Below are positions 23,350-34,185 of a DNA stretch of 64,000 nt, one piece after another; positions within the stretch are counted from its first letter, which is position 1; each line of letters begins with the position of its first letter. A program made the translations under genes and the position numbers. The notes under the pieces are model-generated. The model was given only the letters and a program-made list of their open reading frames with translations, did no database searches and had not been told where the DNA came from. The stretch comes from Lineus longissimus. Lineage: Eukaryota; Nemertea; Pilidiophora; Heteronemertea; Lineidae. Where the stretch lies: assembly GCF_910592395.1 (NCBI RefSeq), contig NC_088326.1:3229001-3293000 (forward strand), given 5' to 3'.

Positions 23350-26300
23350 ATGGCGGTGAGATTTTAGAAATGCATTTTTTGCTCGATAAAGTGCCGGCTA
23401 ACGCTTGAAATACAGAACAGAAAATTATAAAATGCAATTCTAGTGATAACCCCTGAAAAGTAGAATCAATGAAAATGAATTGGATGACATGATATTCTGT
23501 ACTAGAAGTGTGTACAGTGGGTTTTCTTGGAGAAAATTGTGATCAAGTGCCAAGAGATTAGTTCATGAAGATAACACCAGGTGTCAGCACCTTATGGGCC
23601 CGAATTTTGGCCTAAAACACAGGCCTCTGATATGGCGATAGAACTGTCATAGAAGCGCTGCCGATGTTGTTGTATGCTGGAGGTGGACGGTAAACTATGT
23701 GTTTCATTCTCATGGCCTTATGCGATAAACAAATTCTATGTTGAAAAATTGATGCAAATTACTTTTGTTTTCAGGAAGCAGTTGCAGTTGTTTTGGATGT
23801 GAGTCCCTCGATGGACTCGGCCCCGGCTGGGGAGACGACGTCGCTGCAAACTTCTCTCAACGCCATCACGATGATTCTTCAGAGGAAGGTGAATCTGAAT
23901 TTCTGTTTAAAACCACCCCAGCTGAAACACTATCAAATAATTTTTCTATCTCCCCTTACTTGTCTGTATGCACCAATGGACCTAAATTTTCAAATGCCCA
24001 CACCCCCCGTTTCATACATGCTAAATGAATGGCACCTAAGATAAAAATCTGTATAAATATCCACATAATATTATATGCATTCAGGCCTTTCAATTACGTG
24101 GAGACCTCTACACCCTGTAATTTGGGGACATCCTGTATGGCCTACACCGTTATACGGTGTAGGAATCATGTAATTGAGAGGCCTGTGCATTGTAAAATTC
24201 TGTTCTGGCTTTTGATATTTTTGAAGCACATGTGCTTTTAAGCATGTTCATTGAATAAATACCATTCTTTCCCCTTAAAAATTGTCCGATTTTGAAATTG
24301 TCATGACAGAACTCTTGGAAGAAAGAGTCTTTATGAATCTCTAAATAATTCCAGATGTTTGCCGAGTCAAAAGATGAGGTGGCCCTAGTTCTATTCGGCA
24401 CGGACAACACTGCCAACGATCTGGCAGACGGAGACAATTACGCAAGAATCATCGTAGCCAAGCCACTTGCGGCACCAAGCTGGGACCTACTGGAGTATGT
24501 TCAGAATGACATCCAAGCCAGTCATCACACTGGAGATTGTATCCTTGAATAAAAAAACTATTGAAGCGCCCCCTGGCCGAAGACAAGAGACACTACATTG
24601 TAGGCCAATAAACCTAATAGCACCCAACTGTAGTGGCATGTAGGGGAGAGGGAAAATTAGGGAATTTGATTTTTCCAAGCATTCCATTCAGTTATTTTCC
24701 CTGCTGTTGACAAGACATGTGTAAGTCTCTAATTTTACATCCTGGGTAGACAGTACTCCCAAATTAATTTCCTTAATTTGTCTCAGTTATTGATGCGCTC
24801 GTTGTGGCTGTGGACCATTTGAGGAAAGCGACAAAGTAAGTGTCAAGTTACCATATCCGTGGTGCACATTGGGAGGTGCGAAAAGTTTCCCAAGCCTGGA
24901 GTTGTGCGTGCTAAAAATAACGAGAAGCATGTTTTTTGCTTTCTAAGAGTTAAAACAAAATTAGCCTCAAAAAGTTTCAGAAATATGGCTCACTTATAGT
25001 TCAAACAAGCAATGGCCTTAGCCTTCGAATTCTAATCTTTCTAAACTGTGTTTATTTCAGAGGCAAACGTGGTATTGCAGGAAAACGATTGATTCTCTTC
25101 TCGAACCTCGGTGGCGAGTTTGGTGATGACAAAATTGACACGATAGTAGGTGCTCTCAAGGCTGAAGAAGTGGAGCTTAACATCATGTAAGTTCCAGGGA
25201 TGTCCTCAATAAAGAGGTGTCCTGCTTAGAGAGGTCACCTCTGCAAGACTCATCGTGACAAAGTGCTTCAAGCATGAAGATTCATGTTTCTTTTGAACTC
25301 AGTTCTTGTGCTCTTGAACGAATCACACCCTTCTCTCCTTCAGCGGTCCGTCCCTGGGCGATGACGATGACGACGACGGGCCACCAAATGCAGCCAATGC
25401 CAATGGCCACACCAAGGAAAAGACACCACAGCAGAGAGCCGGCGAAACGATGGTCCAACATATCTTGTCAGAGGTGGAGGGAGAATGCTACTCCTTTGGG
25501 TAAGAATAAAAATACTGATCATCCTTCCATTTCCCTTTTAAATGACGTGGCAATGTACGTATACTTACCTTGGGAACATGAAATCCACAGGGGCTGGGTG
25601 CACTGATGAAAGCTTCATGGAGCTGAAGCCCATTAATAATGCACTCTGAAGTGAGTGCGGGGCCCTAGGCCCAAGTGGTTGCGACAAAAATCGACCACTT
25701 ACGAAGATGGGAGAGTGTGAGTCTTCCTCATCACAGGCACTACAGATATGCAGTGCCAAAGCCAGAGCGCCCTGGGGTGTTCCTTCCATTTCCCTGTACA
25801 CCTTTATATCTTGTAATATTTTAGCATAGTTTGGGGACTTGTTTTTTGCTATTCAGCCAGATTTGGGGACATATTGTCACGGCAAGCTGTTGAATTTATA
25901 TGGTCTGCTGCACTCTTTCAAGTCCCAGATGTCAGGTTACGTAAGAGAGAGGGAGGTTTCGACAATATTGGCAAACTAACGAAATGTTTTCGTCTTTCAG
26001 AGAAGCGCTACCAGCGTTGAGTTATTTCCAAGCCAAGGCTGTCAAGCAGACTGCCTGGAAGTGTACTCTGGACATCGGGGCCGACCTAAGAATTCCAATT
26101 TGTATGTATACCAGGGTAAGTAACGTGCCTACTTGCTCAAAATTAAAGCAACAGCATCAGAAGGAATCCAGCACCTCTTACAGGAAAGCAAAGATGCTCC
26201 TGGAACAGGCCATAAAAACCAGGGCCTGGGTTTTCTTCTTAGCATTTGAGAGCAGTTCAAATCGGTATTCCTGCCTGGTTTATGAGGTCAGCTGTTGACT

Positions 26301-29300
26301 CCAGTTTGCTCTAGACCCCCCCAGAGTTTAGCTGTGTGATCGACATGGTCTGACCAAACCTGGTTCCTCTGGGCAGCATGGAGGTTACACTCTTCTAGGA
26401 TATGGATGGGAGTCTGTTTGTGGTGTCCACAGGAACATGCTGGTGTGTCTGCTATCCCAATGCGATGGAGGTGGCTGTGTAATCTGGTTCCTCTGGACAG
26501 CATAGAGGTTGCAGTCTAGCATGATATTGATGAGAGTCTGTTCCTGATGTCTACAGGAACACGCTGGGTTTTCTAACACCTTAGATTTGAATCAAAATGA
26601 AAAAACACTGAGCGCCATCAAAGAATAGGTTACTGCTGAAACTGTTGAAGAACAAAATGATTTAGTAAAACTTCTGTTTCTTTTATCACTTCAGGTGACA
26701 GAAGCCAAGACCAAATCTATGAAAAAAGTCTACGCACGCGACCAGGATGCGGCCATTCAAAACGAACGCACGTTCCATCTGAATGATGAGGCCGAGACCG
26801 AGATTGAGAAAGACGATACTGTCCAAGGTCATCGATACGGGAAAGATCTGGTGCCGTTTTCGCCCGAGGATATCGAGGGGATGAAATTTCAGGCGGAAAA
26901 ATGTTTCAAGGTGCTAGGAATGACAAAATCTGAAAACGTGAGTTATGGAGCATGTTGCCACTTTTACTGAAGAAATTCTATGGTTGTGAGGCGAAGATTG
27001 ATAAAAATTAAACTTCCAACTAAATGCGATCAGTAGTTTGCCCTCCAGAGCCCCCAATGAGGAACCTGGATAACAAAACCTGCCAATAGGGGGCCCTGCA
27101 GGCAAGTGGATCATGGCTGTAATGAGAAAGCCATTTCCCAGGTCAATGATTATTGAATATTTCATCCATTAATTACTCTACATGGGGAAATAGCACCAAA
27201 AATGTTGTTTTATTGGTCCTTAATTCTATTTTGATGAGTTTTAGGGAGAAAATCAACAAACTTAATTTGAATGGAAAATGCACTGGAAGTGTACCTTTAA
27301 GTACTGGTGCTGCCATCTGGATTTTGCAGGTAAAGCGACACCACTACATGGGAACCAGTGTGTACTGTTGCGTGGGCGACAAGGGTGATGACGCAGCAGC
27401 TGTAGCACTCTCCGCGCTCATCCAAGCTTTATACGAAACCAACAGCGTTGTCATCGTACGACGGGTGTACGCCAACAAAGGCTCGCCGAAATTAGGCTTC
27501 CTGTCTCCTCACATCAAGGCCAAGTATGAGGTACGTTGATGAACAGTTCTAGTGCCGGCGTTTCTCAAAAACATCCCACCTGACCCCCATCTCAGACCCA
27601 TCAGAAAAGAAATGGGTTAGAGATGACTTTTGCGATAGCTTACTAAAGACCAGAGCTTGCTTATTCAATAGTCTCCTTTAAAAAATTTAAAAGTTTTACA
27701 AGGATATGTTCAGTTACTCCTGAGTATCTCGATTACCAAATAATTTAAAGGGTATTTGTCGTTGCTTGTAACTTCAGGAGTGCAAATATGTATTGTTAAT
27801 TGTTGTATATGAGGATGCTCTAGATAGTGGTCAACGAAAGATTGAACTATCTTGTCATTAGGAGATGAAACTGAGCCATTTCTAATGAGTCCTAAGGACA
27901 GAAAACAAGGACAGAAGCAACTTCTCAGTGTCTGATGTACTTATCGAGAGAAAAAAGTTTACACTCGGCTTGTTGCCTCCGACTGACGATGAACCAATGC
28001 TTCACTGCTGGGCAGATCCGTGTAACTGCATACCTCTACACCTGACCCTATCTTCAATCATTCTTCTCCAACGTTTCAGTGCCTCATGTATTCCGAGCTG
28101 CCGTTTATGGAGGACGTCCGGCAGTTCACGTTTGGTTCGTTACCCCTGAGCGACGATGCGCCACCTGCTGTCCAAAAATACAAACCTTCCGCGGAACAGC
28201 TAGAACTTATCGACAATCTCATTACGGATATGGATTTGACAAATGTCGTCGAGTATGTACTGTAGAACCTCTCTATTACGGACACCCATGGGACCGACAA
28301 GTGCTGTCCTTAATAGAGAGGTGTCCTGATTAGAGAGGTCAAATTGAATGGAAACAACCAATTTGGGACCAAAACTAGTGTCCTTAATAGAGAGGTTGTC
28401 CTTAATAGAGAGGTTGTCCTTAATAGAGAGGTGTCCTGATTAGAGAGGTCAAATTGAATGAAAACAATCAATTTGGGACCAAAACTAGTGTCCTTTATGG
28501 AGAGGTTGTCCTTAATAGAGAGGTGTCCTGATTAGAGAGGTTAAATTGAATGGAAACAACCAATTTGGGACCAAAACTAGTGTCCTTAATAGAGAGGTTG
28601 TCCTTAATAGATTGGTGTCCGCTAAGGGAGGTTCCACTGTACTTGTAGATTGGAAAAGACACCTACCAATTAAGGACAACATTAGTCAGTCTCCTAAGTG
28701 TGTCCTCAATAGAGAGGTTTTGTTGTCTATCTTTTCAGGGACGACGATGGTGAGAAAAACGAGGCGTTAAAACCTAAGTTGACGTTTAACCCATTCAGAC
28801 AAAGACTTTTCCAGGTGAGAGATGGGTTACTTTCTTTGCTACGAATATATGACAAAAAAATTTCCGATTGGATTTATTTTGACATTTTGTTATCAACCAA
28901 TATAAGAATCATCAAATATTTCATTCTTGAGGGAGGGTAATCATTTAGTATACGTATTTAGGTCCATTTTGTGTATCCATACTGGTGTGAATGGGGGGGG
29001 CAACATCATCATTCTGACTGCAAGGTACAGCGAGCAGACGAGGGCAATTTCCATAATTTGTGCGTCTCAAAATTTCCAAATTTATGCATATCTCGTTTCT
29101 GATGCAGTGTCTTCAACACCGAGCACTCAACCCCGACGAGCCGTTACCAGAACTTAACCCACTCATAGCCGACTACCTCAAACCTGCCACGGAGGTGACG
29201 ACAAAGTGCGAAGGCACCGTCAAAAAGATGAAAGAAAAATTCAAACTTGAAGTCGTCCAAGTGAAGAAGGAGGTACAGACAGGACAGAACGTTTTTAAAG

Positions 29301-31602
29301 AAAAGTGAGTTTTCTTATCAATAAAATATTTAATCTGCAAAATTTTCACGGGTGTTTTTTTGCGAACTTTGCAAACAACCATTACGGAGACGGATTTTGC
29401 GTGCTTTGTCGTCAAAGGATAAACAACCATTACACCACTGGTCTACCTTATCGAGCAAATCCTTCTTCCTTCTTCATTTTCTTCTTCAGTGTTTGCTCTG
29501 CACCTGCTTGGGTCTTTTGCATGTCCTTGCATTAATTCGTTTATTTTGCTTATTCAGTGATGATGATGGCCCAGCTGCCAAGAAGCCCAAGGTCGAGGTC
29601 GCCGGCGGTATGGCCGACATTACTAAGGTCATGGTCACAGAGGTTGGCACGGTAACGCCTGTGGAAGACTTCAGGAGTATAATCTCAGCCAAGGATGAAG
29701 ATCGTTTTGAAGAAGGTAAACATTTGGATAATATTCAGGGTTTTTTTGGTTTTTTTCAGTGCGTATTTAAGCAATTGGAAATTTTCAAATTTCAATTACA
29801 AATTACAAATTTTTTACGAACAACATAGGCCTTTAAAATATTCTGATAATTTCTCTTCAGCGTGTAAGATGATGCAGACCGTCATCATCAAGACGATTAT
29901 GGCTTCCTTTGGATCTCAGTTCTTTGGCAAGGCGCTTGACTGTCTGAAAGCACTCAGACAAGAATGTGTCAAGGTAAGGAGGATGTTTTCAGTGATGGAT
30001 TTAGGGGTTGGCACATGAGGTGCGCATGCCCATTTTGTCGGAGAGTAACGATTTTTCAGGGCGATGTTTCATGACAAGCAAGTAACTCCTGCCAATAAAA
30101 ACATTGATAAAGCAACCTCTTCGTATGGAAGAAATCAGCCTTTTGACCAAAATATTATCAAATGCAATACAGCTTATCTCACCTCGGCAAATCAGCTCCA
30201 GACTGTTGTCAAAACTATTTGAACTATTTGACTTGGTATGTGGCAGGACCCTGGTAACTAAAATGACAAGCCATGAAAAAATTCAGTTTTACAAGAAAAA
30301 AGGAGATGTTCTATCGAACCTACGATGATATCATTTTCGTCTTTGCTTTGGATTTCAGAATTCCGAGCCAAATACATTTAACCATTATTTAGTGATATTG
30401 AAGGAGACTTTGAAAGAGAAGAACAAGAAGGACTTCTGGCAAGAGATTGTAAAAGGTCGGTGCACTTTTTCGCTGCCGAATCTTTCCAAGACTGGCACGC
30501 CAAACTGCCACATATATCCTGCCAAACTCGGTGTAAAAACAAGGCATCTCAACAAACAACACAGTATCACCATTGTGTCTTCATGTCATGAACATGAACA
30601 CTCATTTGTCGGCAAGCCTCCAAGTAATCCTGGTCAACACTGCCCTAGCAATGATACCAGACCCTCTATGCTTTGTATTTCAGATCATCTGACCTTGATT
30701 GACAAAAGCGAGAGTGAAGACAGCGGCGTGACCAAGGAAGAGGGAGCAAAGTTCCTGGAGGGAGAGGTGAAAGAGGAGGAGCCTGAAGAAAAGGAGGATG
30801 AGGAAGATGCTGATGATCTGGTGAGTGAATCATTTGTGGTACTTTATGTGTGGGTGGGGGTCCCCATCTGTAGTTACTCAGGCCTCTCAATTACATGATT
30901 CCTACACCGTATAACGGTGTAGACCGTACAGGATGTCCCCAAATTAGGTCTTTTTTTTCTCCTTTTTTTTTTAATAATATGACCCCCTGAAGCGTTTTTT
31001 GACCCCTAACATAACCAAATCTCATCCAAATGGCCTAATTTGATAGTTTTACCCTAAAAATTATGATTTTTTAAGGTGTATGTGGTGATATCAGTCACTA
31101 ACTTTGATTAATGACGTCGCTGTTCAGGCAAATTGGCGCAATGAAATGTCCCCAAGTTAAGCTAAAAAGCAAAAAAATATGTCCCCCAAAATAGGCTAAA
31201 AAAATACAGGGTGTAGAGGTCTCCACGTAATTGAAAGGCCTGGTTACTGGAGGGAGGGGTGAGAGAGGAAGACCCTGAGGAGAAGGAGAATCAAGAGGAT
31301 GCTGGTAACCTTGTGGTACTTTATGTGTGTGTGTGGGGGGGGGGCATGATTAGGCAAAGCTGGGGCTGCTCAATTGTGTCAGCAAATTCACGTGCCACTG
31401 TCTGTGTCACTCTGTCCATCCTATCCATTAAATTGGGGGTGCTGTAAGAAATGAGACAGACTGTTGATGTGATCTTCATTAAGCAACCACGCCAATTTGA
31501 AGCCAGAGCTGGGTGACAAGGACGTCAGTGTTCCAGCAAGGTTTCTCTCTTAATTGGTTCTGACACTAGACACTTTATTTTTTTCAGTTGGCGATGATGT
31601 AG
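23350..31602 (+). CDS. XRCC5: Ku80, DNA end-joining protein (17 exons)
   Basis: Subunit of the Ku heterodimer that caps double-strand breaks and recruits DNA-PKcs. Exons: 23350-23355, 23775-23888, 24355-24538, 24787-24835, 25061-25186, 25344-25499, 26001-26115, 26695-26937, 27330-27530, 28080-28252, 28739-28814, 29108-29304, 29558-29715, 29861-29973, 30359-30455, 30684-30820, 31588-31602; sum 2160 nt, 719 aa (human 732). Residues 3-240 are the vWA-like domain (EAVAVVLDVSPSMDS; VALVLFGTDNTAND). The beta-barrel core follows, with RYGKDLVPFS, VLGM, DDAAAVALSALIQAL and LPFMEDVRQFTF. Next come an arm (PATEVTTK), a basic stretch (AAKKPKVEV) and a C-terminal helical domain. The acidic tail ends DADDLLAMM, like the DNA-PKcs-binding end of vertebrate Ku80. 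Exon 1 codes for only Met-Ala; it was chosen because the frame closes exactly. Confidence 0.95.
24082..24185. mobile_element. CAGGCCT MITE, short copy (XRCC5 intron 2)
   Basis: TIRs CAGGCCTTTCAATTAC and its complement bound 104 bp, with exact 6-bp duplications TGCATT at 24076-24081 and 24186-24191. The centre holds a near-palindrome, cctacaccgttatacggtg. A second, longer copy lies in the last intron of the same gene. Six-bp duplications are made by few superfamilies (Polinton, IS3EU, Dada). Confidence 0.88.
26288..26580 (-). repeat. LINE fragment: tail after RNase H, partly doubled (XRCC5 intron 7)
   Basis: The minus strand encodes HLHRIGIADTPACSCGHHKQ then TPIHILEECNLHAAQRNQVW, the His/Cys pattern found at the C-terminus of I/Jockey-type LINE polyproteins. 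A second diverged copy (NPACSCRHQEQTLINIMLDC) lies immediately upstream in another frame. It is a short dead fragment. Confidence 0.6.
28260..28726. mobile_element. Compound pogo-type MITE filling XRCC5 intron 10
   Basis: Begins ctgtagaacctctctatta seven bases after the exon 10 donor. The internal block (gtccttaatagagaggt, caaattgaatggaaacaacc) repeats three times. A terminus follows at 28639 (gttccactg) and a second partial element at 28657-28726, ending 12 bases before the exon 11 AG. Intron 10 (28253-28738) is therefore almost wholly MITE. Confidence 0.85.
30879..31242. mobile_element. CAGGCCT MITE, long copy (XRCC5 intron 16)
   Basis: TIRs CAGGCCTCTCAATTAC and complement bound 364 bp, with exact 6-bp duplications GTTACT at 30873-30878 and 31243-31248. 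It keeps the cctacaccgtataacggtg box of the short copy, and the two copies are in opposite orientation. It contains no ORF. It sits between exon 16 and a partial exon 16 duplicate. Confidence 0.9.
31246..31340 (+). pseudogene. Partial duplicate of XRCC5 exon 16
   Basis: The segment repeats the 3' half of exon 16 and its following intron (30756-30872) with point changes; it still reads REEDPEEKENQEDAG. The original donor (CTG then gtgagt) has changed, but a GT (gct then ggtaac) remains. It could be spliced as a variant acidic tail; more likely it is inert. The CAGGCCT MITE lies at the joint. Confidence 0.7.
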
Positions 31603-32641
31603 TTGACAAGGTGAGGTCGTTGCAACCACGATAAGGTGAAACGAGGTCACTGTGACCTTAGTGCATTCAGGAATGATCTTAGCGAAGGGCAGCTGGAATC
31701 GAGCACGTTCAAAATGAGTGATTCGAGTTCACCCTCTCACTTATAAGGCAATATGTAGTGAGGCTTGTTAGTGGGTTCAAATGTTAGGCATTGAAGCGAC
31801 TGTTTTTAGATGTTTCGAACCCGGGAGCGATAAAATAGTGGTTACCTGGCAGACGCCCAAGCAACTCGGCCTGATTGCCCACGCAACGTCGGCAGTAACA
31901 AGCATCAGGCACAAGATCAAGCACTGGTAATCGAATGTGCTAATAGATGACGTCCTGTTCTGGTGAGGAATGCTGTCGTAAGTCACAGTTCGCCTTGAAG
32001 AAGATTCCAGATGGACCTTGCTCAGTTCTGGGCAAAATGTCAGGGTATGGTGGACTCGTAAATATATGATAGACTGCAATAGAGCTGGTTAATCAACACT
32101 GCCAGGAAATTGATGTATTTTCTTGGTGAATTGTTTCCTTTTGAATGTGCTACCAAATTACAGGTTATTTCATTCAAACAGAAATGTTGTTGTGTATGTT
32201 TTATTCTCGTTACACCCTGTACAGATTCTGTGAACCCCTTTAATATGGCAGCCCTGATTTCAGCAAATATTTTATGTCATTTTGGATGTCACTACCACAA
32301 ATGGATTGGTTTTCCAATGACTCAAAAACCTGCCACCTAGGAGGAAACTGGTGAACTAAAATTATCCTGTCGGATGAGAGCAGATGATAGCATTCTTGTC
32401 TTGATGTCAAAATACCTGCTTTAGGAGCAGCAATTTTTGCGGGAACTTATATTTCATTTGAACATGGTGAAGTAAGCAAGTACTTGTCATGAAAATAGCA
32501 TTTTGACTTTGTCCCTGAAATGAATGAATCAAAAACGAAGTTCCTTGCAGGCTGCAGGCTTTAGTTACTCGTGTTGCGTACAGGGGGCAGTATAGGTACT
32601 TGTAATCTCTTTGTTGCGTTTGAGTGGCAAACTTTTTTCAA

Positions 32642-32647
32642 AATAAA
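32642..32647 (+). terminator. Likely XRCC5 polyadenylation signal
   Basis: AATAAA about 1.04 kb after the XRCC5 stop, followed by T-rich sequence (tgtttttgtttttc). It is the first clear canonical signal downstream, so the 3' UTR is probably about 1 kb. Confidence 0.5.
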
Positions 32648-32659
32648 CAAAGTATATCG

Positions 32660-34175
32660 TATATTCTGTGTTTTTGTTTTTCATGGTTTATTTCGCACTA
32701 AACTATTTATGAATAACCAGCTGGAAGAGTGAAAAATGAGCCACTTTTAATAGTTTCAATATCACTTCCGTCGTCTGCTAGAATGACTCAACCACGACCC
32801 GGCAGCGGCCGCCTCGGCGTCACCATGCAGGGCCCAATGATATTATAGGCTAGTCGTCTGCTAAAATGTTCGACTACAACCCCGTCCCTTGGGACACTTT
32901 ACATACAACTTGATGTTAAAAGAAGCCTGTAAAGTGCACACAAAACTACCAAGGGGTCGAGTTTATATCAGTCGAGATATGACGCAATATGGCGTCCACG
33001 CAAAAGCAGATCATGTCGTTTTGTGTACCCGTTGCCTTGACTACCGGACTTGTTATTCCTAACACAAACACATTTGAAAGCTTGACCATGTTGACCACAC
33101 ATGGTACGATCTGAGGGGGTTGCCTTCTGCACTATGATGACAGAATGAATAAAAATATATATAAGCGAGCCTTATAAAGTTCAGGAACGCTAAATCAAAT
33201 CGACTAGCCTCTAGTTGGTATTCACAACGTAATCTTTTTTTGAACATTTAATATTGTGATGCGATAACAGTAGCAACAAGATAACATCAACTCTCAGACA
33301 AACAAACAGGAGGCAGAACGCCCAGACGATGATGCAAAAATAAACAAAATCCTTTGTGGAGACATATACGCCCGTCTCCTCAGGTCACAGCTACACGAAG
33401 GCCTACGTCACACCGTTACCGTAAGGGTTAAACTGCTAAAAAGGGCCTTTAATACATGTTAGGGATTACGATTAATAGCCTTAGCGGTAGCTCTTTCATG
33501 CGCAGGCCTATGCCTACCATTGTTAATCCCTTCAGTAGTTAGGCCCTTGCGTTGTCAACAGTGGTGATTTCGGCAGGAGTAGGAGTAAGGAATACACAGA
33601 ATATAAGGTGAGCTTTTCTGGTTTCCTGGCGCCAGATATCACCAGTTTGCAACTTTTTGATTATATGATTTTTTGAAGGACATAATGAAAAAATATCAAA
33701 GAAAATCACGGGAATCAAATGAAGTATATTTCAAGGGTATTTTAACATACATTGTAGATGTACATTTGTCTGGTTGAATAGCACCTCGATGGGATAATTC
33801 ATTTCCTTGTGCTCCCAAACATTGACCCTAGCTCAGTCGGTAGAGTGATGGCCTTAAGCTTTATGAGCGAGAGGTCCCGGTGTAACATCTGTGGTTGTTC
33901 CCCATGTGTCAGTGTTTCCAAACAATAGGCAGCTAGAGAGACCACGACTTTTCAATAGGGGGGATACACAGAAAAACTTGTCAATCTATTTTTGAGCGTT
34001 CCCAAACAATGAGGGGAAACACTCAAAAACAGAAACACTCAAAAACATTACACCGGGTTCAATCCCCGGTTGGACCTTGATGTTTTTCCTCTGTTACATA
34101 GTTTTCATTCCAGTCAATTTCCGCGACTATCGAAATATTCCGAGGAATTTCCGACATTTTTCGTTTTCGTTGCAG
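32660..34175. other. Intergenic and 5' UTR space before tetraspanin A
   Basis: No coding exon seen. The stretch should contain the promoter and non-coding first exon of tetraspanin A, whose coding exon 1 begins after an acceptor at 34175. An interrupted tRNA-like sequence is listed separately. Confidence 0.5.
33826..34078 (+). repeat. tRNA-like SINE head interrupted by about 165 bp
   Basis: The left part has an A box (tagctcagtcggtagagtg) and runs to gaggtcccggtg at about 33884. The right part resumes as caccgggttcaatccccggt at 34051 with a good B box. The intervening segment carries three copies of aacactcaaaaac-like sequence. Acceptor-stem ends do not pair, so it is read as SINE-derived rather than a tRNA gene. 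Confidence 0.5.
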
Positions 34176-34185
34176 ATAATACAAG

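Noticed and set aside
25565-25801. Minus-strand ORF rich in CSACDEED
   Set aside because: Considered as a retroelement piece, but no clear reverse-transcriptase or RNase H motif could be seen.
31259-31447. Independent small gene (REEDPEEKENQEDAGNL)
   Set aside because: It is the duplicated part of XRCC5 exon 16.
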